The translations under genes were made by a program, and so were the position numbers. The notes under the pieces are model-generated. The model was not told where the DNA came from. It did not search any database and worked only from the letters and a program-made list of their open reading frames with translations. This document shows positions 1 through 8,247 of a stretch of DNA of 64,000 nt, piece by piece (positions within the stretch are counted from its first letter, which is position 1; the number at the start of each line of letters is the position of its first letter). The stretch covers positions 186,001-250,000 of the forward strand of contig NZ_FPAT01000007.1 in NCBI RefSeq assembly GCF_900116555.1, in the 5' to 3' direction. This stretch comes from Actinopolyspora lacussalsi subsp. righensis (lineage in GTDB: Bacteria; Actinomycetota; Actinomycetes; Mycobacteriales; Pseudonocardiaceae).

Positions 1-2
1 CA

Positions 3-101
3 CCGCTCGAGGAAATCTCCGGTCAGGAAGGACTCAGCGCCGAGTGGATCGACCGGGAAGAGTTCGAGCGTGCGTGGGGCGAGGCACAGATCGATTATTG
101 A
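3..101 (+). CDS. C-terminal end of an unidentified protein (5' end outside window)
   Basis: The third frame is open from the left edge to a TGA at 99-101 and encodes the last 32 residues of a protein. The tail is acidic (several Glu/Asp, ending in DY). Too little is visible to name a family. Its position, strand and acidic composition fit the immunity-type genes that follow, but this is inference. The start lies outside the window. Confidence 0.5.
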   Translation, partial: PLEEISGQEGLSAEWIDREEFERAWGEAQIDY

Positions 102-430
102 TGGAGCGTTGATTCGTAGCGCGTGGTGCCTGGTTCGTACTGCTCGCTGCTTTCGACTCTCCTCGGAGAGACTCCGGTCCGCGGGTGTTTCAGTTCGACT
201 GGTCACTTCCGCCCAACAGGCCCTCCAGATCCGGGCCGGAGCGTGGACCAAGCACTCGATCCCGTGCTGCCGTTCGAACGGCGGCGGAATCGCGGTCACC
301 ACGGAACAGCTGGTCCGGCAGCTATCCGCGAGACGTAACCACTCGTCCCGAAGCCGTCGACCCGGCTCCGGAACAAGCGTGCTCGAGATGGGACCGACCG
401 GGTACTGGAGATCGACAGCGTGCGGGGTGG
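102..430. other. Gene-free stretch between convergent genes
   Basis: These 329 bases separate the partial gene ending at 101 from the SUKH gene whose stop is at 431. Several frames are open here, but none has a convincing ribosome site or protein-like composition. No strong hairpin was seen. Confidence 0.4.
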
Positions 431-1717
431 TTACCAGTAGCTGTCCTGGCCCCAGGGGTGGAACTCGGCGAATTCGACCGGATCGTCGTCCTCGTCGAAC
501 CGGGGAAGCCCCTCGGTTCCGAACTTACCGCGCTGCCACTCCAATAGTGTGGCGATAAGGCCCCGCTCCAGCGGCGGGCCCTGATCGTCATGCCGCGGAT
601 GGACTATCAGCGGCCACTCGTCGGGATTCGTGCTGTTGGCCAGCCAGCCGACCTCGTCCTCGTCCAGGGAAGTGGCGAACGGCAGGAACCCACCGGGCTC
701 CGGCCATACGGGCAGCGGAAAGCCTTCCGGGAACTCATCCCGCAGGTACCGGTACCCGTCGTTGATCTCCCGAACGTGGTCGGTGAAACCGTTCTCCCCG
801 GTGCGCAGCGGTGTGTGGAAGCGGAGCCACCTGGTCCAGCAGCCCGAGCCGTACGTTTCCATGAGTTCCATGTACTCGGCCGGCAGACGGGTGCCCAGCT
901 CGGTGAAAAGCTCTTCCCAGGAAGAGCCTCCCAGGTGCGGTGCCCGCGGCGGCGGACACAGCAATCGTAGCGCTTTCAGGCCGGAGCCGGTTTCGAGCGC
1001 GACCCGGCGCTCCGCGTCGGTGAGTCGTGGGCCGGTGTCCTCCGGTGGTTCCCAGGGGCGTGGGGACACCAGGAAGCGAGTGCGGGAGATGGTGGGTGGA
1101 AGCCGCCCGAAGAACGGATCGGGGGTCTGTTCGTCATCGGTGAGGTACTTGAGGTACTCGGTGAAACCGAGACCGTACTCACGCCACTCGGTGTGCCGTT
1201 CCGCTTCCGGGTGCGACGGGCTCTTGTGGATGACCTCCCATCCGTGGCACACGACTACAGGCCACTCGTCCGGATCGGAGGAAGCGGAAGTGTCCCAGAA
1301 CAGGATGTCGCTGTGACGACCGAATCCCCAGGCGAGCAACCCACCGACAGTCGGGTGGAAGACGGGGCGGTCCGACTCCGGTAGCTCGTCGCGGGCCATG
1401 ATGCGTGCCCAGCGGTGAGTATCGTGCAGCCAGCTTCCGTAGTCGAAGTCCTGCTGACCTCGTTCGATGTCACCATCCTGAAAACAGGGGACATGAATCC
1501 AGATGTATTCACCGAACAGTACCGGGCCGTGTGCACTGGCAAGTCTCTTGTAATCGGTGGGTAACCTCAGACCGAGCCATTCCTCCACCCCGTCCAAGTC
1601 GACGGGGAGTGGCTCTGTGGGGGTTCCGTATCCGTGTGGACGAACTCCAGTAGTCGCTGGGGCGTTCGGACACGTCAAGGCACGTCCCGGAAGGGATTCG
1701 ATCCAGGGAAAAAGCAA
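431..1717 (-). CDS. Tandem SUKH (SMI1/KNR4) domain protein, probable immunity protein
   Basis: SUKH proteins are known as immunity proteins of polymorphic toxins. Two SUKH-like units are visible. The first (about residues 38-190) has the helix motif WLGLRLPTDYKRL and later DPDEWPVVV. The second (about 265-410) has LGTRLPAEYMELMETYG and NPDEWPLIV. The C-terminus is acidic. The open frame runs from a TTG at 1717, but no ribosome site precedes it. An SUKH-like N-terminal stretch (RLLEFVHTDTEP) lies in another frame at about 1628-1665, next to C-runs, so the 5' end may be frame-disrupted or the start misplaced. It is transcribed against the neighbouring genes. The family call is firm, the start is not. 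Confidence 0.7.
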   Translation of the reverse strand: MLFPWIESLPGRALTCPNAPATTGVRPHGYGTPTEPLPVDLDGVEEWLGLRLPTDYKRLASAHGPVLFGEYIWIHVPCFQDGDIERGQQDFDYGSWLHDTHRWARIMARDELPESDRPVFHPTVGGLLAWGFGRHSDILFWDTSASSDPDEWPVVVCHGWEVIHKSPSHPEAERHTEWREYGLGFTEYLKYLTDDEQTPDPFFGRLPPTISRTRFLVSPRPWEPPEDTGPRLTDAERRVALETGSGLKALRLLCPPPRAPHLGGSSWEELFTELGTRLPAEYMELMETYGSGCWTRWLRFHTPLRTGENGFTDHVREINDGYRYLRDEFPEGFPLPVWPEPGGFLPFATSLDEDEVGWLANSTNPDEWPLIVHPRHDDQGPPLERGLIATLLEWQRGKFGTEGLPRFDEDDDPVEFAEFHPWGQDSYW

Positions 1718-1814
1718 GAGAAATGATATGGACTCGTGACGAATCGGAGGTGAGGAGACCGTAGTTTCTGTGGGGTCGCGAGGCCGTCGTGGGTCGTTGG
1801 TGAGGAGGTTGGCG

Positions 1815-2117
1815 ATGGACGACGAGCTGTTGGAGGCGTTGGAAGAGGCCTGGGACTCCGAGTCCGGGTTTTTGGGAAAGCTTCGTTCGGGCCGGTTTGA
1901 TCCCGATGCTGGGGAGGCCTACGTGGCGCTGTTGTCGACGGTTCCGCCGATCGGGGATACCGTCGATTCGAGACTGGTTCAGCTGATCTGGTTCGCTCCC
2001 ACACTCATTGAATGGCAGACCGAGAGGGCCACCAAAAGTGCCGCAGAGGTGAAAAAGTTGGAGCGCATAGGGGATCTAGTTCGGGAAGTGTTGATCGCCC
2101 GTCTGGGCCTTCCCTAG
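1815..2117 (+). CDS. Small acidic protein of unknown family, possible immunity protein
   Basis: The product is 100 residues, soluble and mostly helical by composition, beginning MDDELLEALEEAWD and ending in a Leu/Arg-rich helix. The ATG at 1815 was chosen over upstream in-frame starts because GAGGAGG sits at 1803-1809. I do not recognise the family. Size, acidity and position among SUKH-type genes suggest a cognate immunity protein, but nothing in the sequence proves it. Confidence 0.6.
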   Translation: MDDELLEALEEAWDSESGFLGKLRSGRFDPDAGEAYVALLSTVPPIGDTVDSRLVQLIWFAPTLIEWQTERATKSAAEVKKLERIGDLVREVLIARLGLP

Positions 2118-2283
2118 AGTCGCCGAACACGTAGTCATGCTTGGCCGCTTGACGGCGGAACTTTGATCGAAGTCAGGCATGGTCGAAATGCGTGAGTTCC
2201 GGTACCAGTAGTACCAAGTCCCTTCATGTTCGGGCTGCTTGGTTGTCGAGATCGTAGGGTATAGCGAGAGGAGTTGGTGTCGG

Positions 2284-2769
2284 GTGTCTGTGGACTGGGA
2301 GGTTGAGATCGTCGAGTGCGGTGACATCGTCCAGGATGAGGATGAGACTGTTCCGCAGGATGAAGTCGAGCGTCGCTGGAACCGTTATGTGGAGCTGGCT
2401 GACTCCGTGACCGGTGATGAAGGTCCGGAGGCGGTTGTTCCGATCGTTTCTTCGTTGCGAGCCGAAGACGATTACGGTGCTTATCAAGCCGCGTATCGTG
2501 CTCTGCAGCGTTTCCCGCTCGCTGATCTCGGGAAGGGTGTCGCTGGGGCGGCCGACGAGCTCACTCGAATTCCGTATGATCAAAGTGGCGATGTACTTCT
2601 GATTGTGGCCAGATTGCCTGCCGAGGCGGCGGAGGCGTTCAACCAGGAGATAAAGTCCGTTCCGGGGGATGTTCGGAGCAGGCTCCGCGATGTTGTCGAT
2701 TTCCACGAAGCGAACGAGTGGCTCGCCGAGGAGGAGGACAGCGGCATCATCAAGGTGCCGCGTGAATGA
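2284..2769 (+). CDS. Acidic helical protein of unknown family, possible Imm30-like immunity protein
   Basis: The GTG start at 2284 follows GAGAGGAG at 2266-2273 and gives 161 residues. An in-frame TTG at 2239 has no ribosome site. The middle of the protein (about residues 55-125) consists of short amphipathic helices of HEAT-like spacing, which resembles small HEAT-type immunity proteins such as Imm30; that match is from memory and weak. There is no signal peptide or membrane segment. It lies in the same-strand run of the immunity-type island. Confidence 0.55.
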   Translation: MSVDWEVEIVECGDIVQDEDETVPQDEVERRWNRYVELADSVTGDEGPEAVVPIVSSLRAEDDYGAYQAAYRALQRFPLADLGKGVAGAADELTRIPYDQSGDVLLIVARLPAEAAEAFNQEIKSVPGDVRSRLRDVVDFHEANEWLAEEEDSGIIKVPRE

Positions 2770-2866
2770 ACGCGTGAGTACAGGGGCGTCATGAATCGAG
2801 AACAGTGGGATGTGCCTCGTGAAGCTTGGCTTTTTGGACGTCTGTTGACGAATAGGTGGGAAATCA

Positions 2867-3220
2867 GTGGCGAACTTGCTGAGTCCTGAATGTCTTCCGG
2901 AAGGATTTACCTATCCTCGGGAGTTCGTTCGTGTGGTGGAGCTCGGGCTCACGGACCTGGAGCCGTGGTCGATTCTGGAGGGGAGAAGGCTTGTGGAACA
3001 CTTTGCCGGTCTGCGAAAACGCTATCCGGACAGGAATGTGATCCCGTTCGCTCATAGGATCGACAACGATGATGTCGCTTGTTGGGATCTCGATCGCGAT
3101 GCCCGCGTGGTGATCGTCCACGATTTCGCTTCGCCGGGGTGGGAGCGGCAGGGAGAGTACGAGGGCTTCTACGACTGGCTCCGCCAAGCGGTGGAGGATC
3201 TGATCGAGTATGACAACTGA
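2867..3220 (+). CDS. Short SUKH-superfamily-like immunity protein
   Basis: The product is 117 residues from a GTG start at 2867, with GTGGGAAA about ten bases upstream. The C-terminal half has the SUKH pattern: a strand with VIPFAHRIDNDDVACWDL, then VVIVHDF and a closing helix FYDWLRQAVEDLIEY. In SUKH proteins this is the sheet that presents the protein's state residues (N-D/W-D) followed by the C-terminal helix. The N-terminal helix pair of a full SUKH domain is shortened. It is likely an immunity protein; the toxin partner is not visible. Confidence 0.6.
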   Translation: MANLLSPECLPEGFTYPREFVRVVELGLTDLEPWSILEGRRLVEHFAGLRKRYPDRNVIPFAHRIDNDDVACWDLDRDARVVIVHDFASPGWERQGEYEGFYDWLRQAVEDLIEYDN

Positions 3221-3285
3221 CCTGAAGCCGTTCACGCCGGAGTGCTGGGATCTACTGTGCTGATCGGCAGTGGAGTTCGGGTTCG

Positions 3286-3564
3286 TTAACGTCCTTGTTC
3301 CACGTTCTCGTCTAGATTCTTCCAGGTGCGGGGTTCGACTCCGCACATCCGGCCGACACGGACGATTTCTTCATGGAGCTCGCGTGTGAGGACCGCGTCG
3401 TACTCGCCGAGCTGCGCGCACATGTTCTCGAAAGCTATCCCCCACTCGGCGTGGACAGCGAGTTCGGTCATGTCTTTTCGGTCCTCGTCGGACAGCGCGG
3501 GAACCCGCCTGATCAACGGGATGAGACTGTTCTCGATGCACTCGATCCGTTCGCGGTTGCGCAT
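3286..3564 (-). CDS. MafI-like immunity protein
   Basis: The product is 92 residues. The ATG at 3564 is preceded (on the minus strand) by AGGGGA with good spacing, which fixes the start. The motif HAEWGIAFENMCAQLGEYDA, followed by a helix ending in a Trp-containing turn (RTWKNL), matches the layout I know for MafI family immunity proteins. It runs against its neighbours and lies opposite the start of an overlapping plus-strand frame that I judge non-coding here. Its toxin would be a MafB-type polymorphic toxin, which is absent from the window. Confidence 0.6.
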   Translation of the reverse strand: MRNRERIECIENSLIPLIRRVPALSDEDRKDMTELAVHAEWGIAFENMCAQLGEYDAVLTRELHEEIVRVGRMCGVEPRTWKNLDENVEQGR

Positions 3565-3729
3565 GTGTTTTCCCCTGAGCTGGTGCGTGAAGCGATCCGA
3601 AGAGCGGAAGCTTGGGCTGCGTATCGGTCGCGGACGAGGTTCGGTGTCGGAGTGTATCGTGTCCGGAACGATGGTTGGTGTTGCAGTCATCACGATTTGA
3701 CTGTGGTTCATTCCTCCCTCGAGGTTTCG

Positions 3730-4200
3730 ATGATATCTTTTAGGTTTTTTCCTCGCGACGAAGACCCCTCGTGGGGAGGTGAGTGGGAGTCGGAAGTTCC
3801 GCTTTCCGCGCTGAGAAACAGCAATTTTGTCTTTGACTATTTTTATGCCGATGTATTGATCGGCGACGGCGAGAACGATATTTTGCTGTCGGATCCGGTT
3901 GTTTCGGTTGTTGACTTTGTTTTGATGCTTGGCCTGTTGCGGCACGAGGTTAGCAGGTTGGGTGCTTCTATTGTGATGACGTCCATGACTAAGAAGTATG
4001 TCTTCGCGACGAAGCAAGGTGGTGATGTCGAGTTGTCCTACAGCTTTTCGCCTGTGGTTTCGTGCGTTTCCGCGGACGACATCGAGCGGGCTCCTGTTGT
4101 CGCGGCTCGTGCCGCTTTGGACGTGCTGTACGGGGCTCGTGAGGAGTTGAGGTCGAATCCGTTCCTGGCTGGGCTCGTGGATATGGTCCGGGTCGGTTGA
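3730..4200 (+). CDS. Hypothetical beta-rich protein, possible immunity protein
   Basis: The product is 156 residues starting MISFRFFPRDED, with GAGG at 3721. The same frame is open further upstream, but that part lies opposite the MafI-like gene and has a different composition. The protein alternates strands (VFDYFYADVLIGDGE, SIVMTSMTKKYVFAT) with a helix carrying VVDFVLMLGLL. The VDF segment and following Thr-Ser-Met resemble a family of small actinobacterial DUF proteins seen beside toxins, but I cannot name it. Codon use is clearly more AT-rich than in core genes. Confidence 0.5.
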   Translation: MISFRFFPRDEDPSWGGEWESEVPLSALRNSNFVFDYFYADVLIGDGENDILLSDPVVSVVDFVLMLGLLRHEVSRLGASIVMTSMTKKYVFATKQGGDVELSYSFSPVVSCVSADDIERAPVVAARAALDVLYGAREELRSNPFLAGLVDMVRVG

Positions 4201-4228
4201 CCGGTTGAGGAAGGCTACGCTACGGCGG

Positions 4229-4603
4229 ATGTGCGACACGGGAACGAGCGATTCGTTGGTACGGGATTGCGCGGAGTTGGACGTGACTGTGGTCGCGGTG
4301 GAGTCGTACGGTGTCAGGGTCGTTACACGGGACGGTGTCGAGGGAATTGTCGACAAGATCAAGATTCCGTCCTGGTTGGCTTCCGAGGAGCTTCCCGGCG
4401 TGGGGGAGTCGCTGACTGTGGTGGTGCTCGACGAGCGGCGCGATCGGTTTCGGGCGAGTCTGCTCGACACTGATTTCGAGATCGCGGGAATGGTACGGCG
4501 CGGTGAGTTGGACGAAGAGGCATACGTTCATCCTGCGGACCTTGCTCCGGAACAGCTCAAAGGAAGGTTGTCGTTCAACGACCGCGACTCGGGTGAACGG
4601 TGA
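4229..4603 (+). CDS. Small S1/OB-fold-like protein
   Basis: The product is 124 residues from ATG 4229. A TTG at 4205 is an alternative, and neither has a strong ribosome site. Residues about 18-80 have the S1-domain pattern: VTVVAVESYGVRVVTRDGVEGIVD, then PGVGESLTVVVLDERRDRFRASL. S1/OB folds usually bind RNA, but single-domain versions also occur in toxin islands as immunity proteins. The tail is acidic and charged. It lies between two immunity-type genes in the same direction. Confidence 0.55.
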   Translation: MCDTGTSDSLVRDCAELDVTVVAVESYGVRVVTRDGVEGIVDKIKIPSWLASEELPGVGESLTVVVLDERRDRFRASLLDTDFEIAGMVRRGELDEEAYVHPADLAPEQLKGRLSFNDRDSGER

Positions 4604-4647
4604 GATGAGTGATGACTCATGTCGCGGGAATGGAGAGCGAGTTGCCG

Positions 4648-5202
4648 ATGGCGTCCTCATTGGATCGGTTGCGAATGTTGTTACCGCCTCCGGAGGTGGC
4701 ACCCGCACCGCAACCTTGGCAAGATGTCGAGCGTCGACTCGGCGTGGCGCTGCCGAACGATTACAAGGAGTTCATGGAGGTTTACGGTGACGGAACACTC
4801 GAAGATTACTTGCTGTTGGAGCAGCTGATTACTTCGGAGGAGGAGTTTTCGGAGTGGTGGGAAGAGCAGTTGGACGATTTGCGTTCCGCCGCAGAGAGGG
4901 TTCCTGAGCGCTACACACTCGAACCCGGTCGGGTTGATCTGCTGCCTTGGGGTTTTACTATCGACGTTGATGTCTGTTACTGGTGGATGGATCCTCGAGA
5001 GGATCCGGATCGCTGGTGGATAGTGTCTCGTGATCGAGATGTGTCGCGATGGAGCGTCTTCGAGGGTTCGATGGTGGAATTCTTGGTGGAGGTCGTCTCG
5101 GGGCGACGGCGGGAGCCGTGGATGCCGTGTGATTTTCCAGGGGATTCGCCGTGGTTCAAGACGACCGCGCGGTATCTCGCGGATACGGATCCGTACAAAT
5201 GA
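4648..5202 (+). CDS. SUKH (SMI1/KNR4) family immunity protein
   Basis: A single SUKH domain of about 184 residues. The N-terminal helix LDRLRMLLPPP leads into WQDVERRLGVALPNDYKEFMEVYGDG, the family's first conserved block. LLPWGFTIDVDVCYWWMDP with DPDRWWIVSRDRD is the second, followed by a helix that ends the domain. ATG 4648 has GGAGAGCGAG upstream; in-frame starts at 4609, 4612 and 4630 are possible. SUKH proteins neutralise diverse nuclease and deaminase toxins. The partner toxin is not in the window. Confidence 0.75.
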   Translation: MASSLDRLRMLLPPPEVAPAPQPWQDVERRLGVALPNDYKEFMEVYGDGTLEDYLLLEQLITSEEEFSEWWEEQLDDLRSAAERVPERYTLEPGRVDLLPWGFTIDVDVCYWWMDPREDPDRWWIVSRDRDVSRWSVFEGSMVEFLVEVVSGRRREPWMPCDFPGDSPWFKTTARYLADTDPYK

Positions 5203-5229
5203 TCTTTCGGAAGGGTCGTTGGTGGTTGG

Positions 5230-5643
5230 ATGACGTGGAGTTCCGGTAGTTTTCGCGATGCCTTCATCGGGGTTGTCCGAGACTCTGGGCAATGGCGGGA
5301 TCTGGAGCCGGATGCCTTGCTGGGGCGATGGGACCGTTTCGTTGCGGACTGCGATAAGGGGTATCCCTACGATAGGGAGGACTACTTTAACGATCGAACA
5401 CTAAGAGATAGTATTGAGGTTGCTTTGAACACCCCTGAGCTGCAGGAGTTCTCGGGAATGGTGGTGTTTCGCACCAGGGTGGAGATCATCGACGCCCGCT
5501 TTCGGCCACTGCTGATCCCGGATGTATTTCCCAAGTTCGACGAGGGAAGGTGGTGGGCGCGCGGCTTGGTGCGCTACGCACGACGGAAACTGGTTTCCGA
5601 GTTGTGGGAAAGTTTTGGGGTCGAGATTACCGAAGTCGGTTGA
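5230..5643 (+). CDS. Hypothetical protein in immunity island
   Basis: The product is 137 residues, with the start at ATG 5230 and AAGGG about 14 bases upstream. The N-terminal half is helical (RDAFIGVVRD, LLGRWDRFVADC) and the C-terminal half holds a short beta segment and a basic helix (VRYARRKLVSELWESFGVEI). There is no signal or membrane segment. I do not recognise the family. Its spacing from the SUKH gene (27 bases) suggests co-transcription. Confidence 0.5.
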   Translation: MTWSSGSFRDAFIGVVRDSGQWRDLEPDALLGRWDRFVADCDKGYPYDREDYFNDRTLRDSIEVALNTPELQEFSGMVVFRTRVEIIDARFRPLLIPDVFPKFDEGRWWARGLVRYARRKLVSELWESFGVEITEVG

Positions 5644-5763
5644 ACCGGACCCGCTGTCGGGTTCGCGCGGGTTCGCGTGGTGCCCCCGGGGATGGGCGCC
5701 TGTCGTGGAACCGCCCGGCAATGTTTTCTTTTCTCGTGTTCGTGATTTTCCGGAGGGGTTTCG

Positions 5764-6252
5764 ATGTATCTGGACAGGCCGCAAATCAAAGAATGGATGC
5801 AAGAGCACGACGTGATCGCCCTGGACGAAAGAGTTTCGGGACGCTTCGAGAATTACCTCAACTCCTTCCCGTGGGCCGGAAGTCATGTCGACTGGCGGGT
5901 AGTTGAGAACGAAAAGCTGTGTCATCCCGATGACGTGGACGACCATTTCCTGGAAAAATGTCGCGGTACGCCTTGGGGATCTTTCGGGCACGTCTTGGTC
6001 GTGTATACCGGCGATGAGCCTTCCCTGCTGTGCGAGCTGGAGGACGTGGCCGAGGACATAGACCTCCTGTACTGCGTTTCCCCGGGTGACAGGTTTTCCT
6101 GTGCCGCCTCGCTCGACGGGGATGTAGTGAGGGTGTACTTCTCCAATTTCCTGGAGTACGACGGACACGTCAGAATGCTCGCGGCGAAGAACACCAAGGA
6201 GTACTTCGAGGAGTTCGACCTGCGAGAGCACAGTATCGAATTGGATGGTTGA
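5764..6252 (+). CDS. Hypothetical acidic protein, possible immunity protein
   Basis: The product is 162 residues from ATG 5764, with GGAGGGG at 5753-5759. It is strongly acidic and carries paired Asp/Glu motifs (DDVDDHFLEKC, EDVAEDIDLLY) between hydrophobic strands. There is no signal peptide. The family is not recognised. It closes the left accessory island; beyond it base composition rises to the host level. Confidence 0.5.
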   Translation: MYLDRPQIKEWMQEHDVIALDERVSGRFENYLNSFPWAGSHVDWRVVENEKLCHPDDVDDHFLEKCRGTPWGSFGHVLVVYTGDEPSLLCELEDVAEDIDLLYCVSPGDRFSCAASLDGDVVRVYFSNFLEYDGHVRMLAAKNTKEYFEEFDLREHSIELDG

Positions 6253-6562
6253 TCTAACTGTCGAGGTGCCGGCCGGTGGATGAGCCTTGGCGTGACGGTT
6301 GGAACACGACGCATCTCCACCGTGAGGTACTCCCGGCCGGAACCGACCACCACGTACCGGGCACCGCTTCGGGGAAAGAGTGTCAAGTTCTCACACTCGC
6401 TCGTTCCCGACCCCGTGAGCACGCCCGATCGTCGCCGCCCGATCGGCCTTCCGGCGCAACTTCGTGTTACTTGATCGATACCGTCTTTACCGTTCAACCT
6501 CTCCCCACCAGCATCGTTGTTCGGGTGCACCCGCTCCGTCACCCCCAGCGAGGAGAGTTTCG
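6253..6562. other. Gene-free boundary between immunity island and GH16 gene
   Basis: These 310 bases mark the change from the AT-richer island to host-like DNA. GAGGAG at about 6551-6556 serves the GH16 gene. No convincing promoter hexamers, hairpin or attachment-like repeat were seen. Confidence 0.4.
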
Positions 6563-7474
6563 ATGCGTGGACGAAGGAAGCAACTGGTCGGTGGCGCCGC
6601 CCTGGCGCTGACCGCCCTGTTGTCGGTATCCGCCACCAGCGCCGCCAGCCCGGCCGACTCCGCGGACACGTCCGCGGTGACCTTCTTCGACGACTTCTCG
6701 GGCAACAACCTCGACCGCTCCAAGTGGAAGGTCCTCAAAACCGGCGAGAACTTCGGCACGGTCAACAACGAGCAGCAGGCCTACGTCGACTCCCCGGAGA
6801 CCATCTACATCGACCAGAACGTCGCCGGTGCCAGCGGCGGCGCGCTCGCGCTGCACCCCCGCTACCGGCCCGGCCACCAGGCCCCCGACGGCCGCAGCTA
6901 CGACTTCATCTCCGGCCGGGTGAGCACGCAGGACCGCTTCGAGTTCACCTACGGTAGGTACGAGGCCCGCATCAAACTGCCGGAGAACGCCAACGCGGCC
7001 GGACTGTGGCCCGCCTGGTGGTCGTTGGGCGCGAAGATCGACGAGGGCGAGCCCTGGCCCACCAACGGTGAGGTCGACGTGATGGAGAACGTCGGCGAGC
7101 CGTGGACCAGCGTCGCGCTGCACGGGCCCGAGTACCACGGCGACACCCCGGTCAACGCCAGCCAGTCCTTCCCCAACGGCGATCCGGGCGGCTGGCACAC
7201 CTACCGCGCCGACTGGTGGAACGGCGGGTTCACCTTCTTCGTCGACGACAGGCAGATCTACCGCATCACCAAGGCCGAGATCGAGCGGAACGGTTGGACC
7301 TGGGTCTACGACGACCCGCAGTACATGATCCTCAACTTCGCGCTCGGCGGCTCCTACCCGCAGGGCGTCAACGGGGTCACCCAGCCCTACCCGGGCCTCC
7401 CGCAGTCCACCGTGGACAAGGTCGCCTCGGGCAGCTCCCGCTACCTGATCGACTGGGTGCGGGTCTCCCAGTGA
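6563..7474 (+). CDS. Secreted GH16 family glycoside hydrolase (beta-1,3-glucanase type)
   Basis: The product is 303 residues and is predicted to hydrolyse beta-1,3 or beta-1,3/1,4 glucans outside the cell. ATG 6563 follows GAGGAG and opens a typical signal peptide (basic MRGRRK, hydrophobic core, ATSAA). The mature enzyme begins with the GH16 pattern FFDDFSGNNLDRSKW. The catalytic signature E-V-D-V-M-E at residues 170-175 supplies nucleophile and acid/base. An aromatic-rich C-terminal part (WHTYRADWW, LNFALGG) matches the substrate cleft. The gene stands alone, followed by a strong hairpin. The exact glucan cannot be read from the sequence. Confidence 0.92.
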   Translation: MRGRRKQLVGGAALALTALLSVSATSAASPADSADTSAVTFFDDFSGNNLDRSKWKVLKTGENFGTVNNEQQAYVDSPETIYIDQNVAGASGGALALHPRYRPGHQAPDGRSYDFISGRVSTQDRFEFTYGRYEARIKLPENANAAGLWPAWWSLGAKIDEGEPWPTNGEVDVMENVGEPWTSVALHGPEYHGDTPVNASQSFPNGDPGGWHTYRADWWNGGFTFFVDDRQIYRITKAEIERNGWTWVYDDPQYMILNFALGGSYPQGVNGVTQPYPGLPQSTVDKVASGSSRYLIDWVRVSQ

Positions 7475-7483
7475 GCCACCCCG

Positions 7484-7518
7484 CCGCGCGGTCGGGAGCA
7501 CCTCTCCCGGCCGCGCGG
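7484..7518 (+). terminator. GC-rich hairpin terminator after GH16 gene
   Basis: CCGCGCGG-T-CGGGAG pairs with CTCCCG-G-CCGCGCGG around a five-base loop, ten bases after the GH16 stop. There is no U-run, as is common in high-GC actinobacteria. Confidence 0.7.
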
Positions 7519-7636
7519 CCCGCTCTTCGCGGTCGCACGATCGGAACGTCCGAGTGCTCGGCCCGCGGGATCTCCCACCGCGCGAGGTGGCGACCCCGAT
7601 CGGGTGTCCCCGGTCCCCGAGCGGGCATCCGCGCGC

Positions 7637-8224
7637 TCAGTCGCCGCCGATGACGGTGCGGATCCGTTCCGGCAGCGGGTACTCCCGCTCCACCGGCAGC
7701 AGCCGCCGCATCGCCTCGTGATCGCCGTCCCGGTGGTGCCGGTGGAGCTCGCCCGCCAGCTCGGTGCGGTCGTGCACCGACACGATCCACTCGTCGACGT
7801 AGCGCCGCACCGCGTCACCGCCCAGCCCCACCTGGATCGCCCGCCGCTCGGTGGGGCGCATGGCGGCGTCGCGCTCGGGATCCCACTGCACCCGCACCGG
7901 GCTCTCGGCCAGATGGGCGCGCCAGTGCTCGTGGTCGCGATAGCGCCTCGGGTCGAACGAGCTCGCGCAGGAGTGGGCCAGCGCCCACTCGAAACCCTCC
8001 CGCCACAGCCGCACGGCCAGCACCCGCTCCTGGTCGGGTTTGGTGCCGAAGCCGCAGCGATACATCATCCAAAGCAGCGAGGGTTTGATCCAGGTCATGC
8101 GGTCGCGTTTGAACGGTGCGACGAACGTTCCCGCCCGCAGCGCGGGGTCGGCTATCTCCGGGCGGTACGCCTGGTAGACGGTGACGGTCCGCTCGTCGAA
8201 CTCGGCTCGAACGGTTCTGGTCAT
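7637..8224 (-). CDS. DUF4291 domain-containing protein
   Basis: The product is 195 residues. The start MTRTVRAEFDE at 8224 is chosen because the conserved domain begins there; the open frame continues upstream without homology. Family hallmarks are visible: VYQAYRPEIAD, MTWIKPSLLWMMYRCGFG, and later a long region ending in an RIRTVIG-like helix. The function of DUF4291 is unknown. It is single-copy here, convergent with the GH16 gene and with no operon partner. Confidence 0.85.
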   Translation of the reverse strand: MTRTVRAEFDERTVTVYQAYRPEIADPALRAGTFVAPFKRDRMTWIKPSLLWMMYRCGFGTKPDQERVLAVRLWREGFEWALAHSCASSFDPRRYRDHEHWRAHLAESPVRVQWDPERDAAMRPTERRAIQVGLGGDAVRRYVDEWIVSVHDRTELAGELHRHHRDGDHEAMRRLLPVEREYPLPERIRTVIGGD

Positions 8225-8247
8225 CGGTGAACGTCCTCGTGGCAGTG

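Noticed and set aside
3373-3729. Upstream extension of the plus-strand frame that ends at 4200
   Set aside because: It lies opposite the MafI-like gene, which has its own ribosome site, and its composition differs from the part after ATG 3730.
1-6252. Polymorphic toxin gene within the immunity island
   Set aside because: No large secreted protein, RHS/YD repeats, LXG or pretoxin region was found; all genes are small and soluble.
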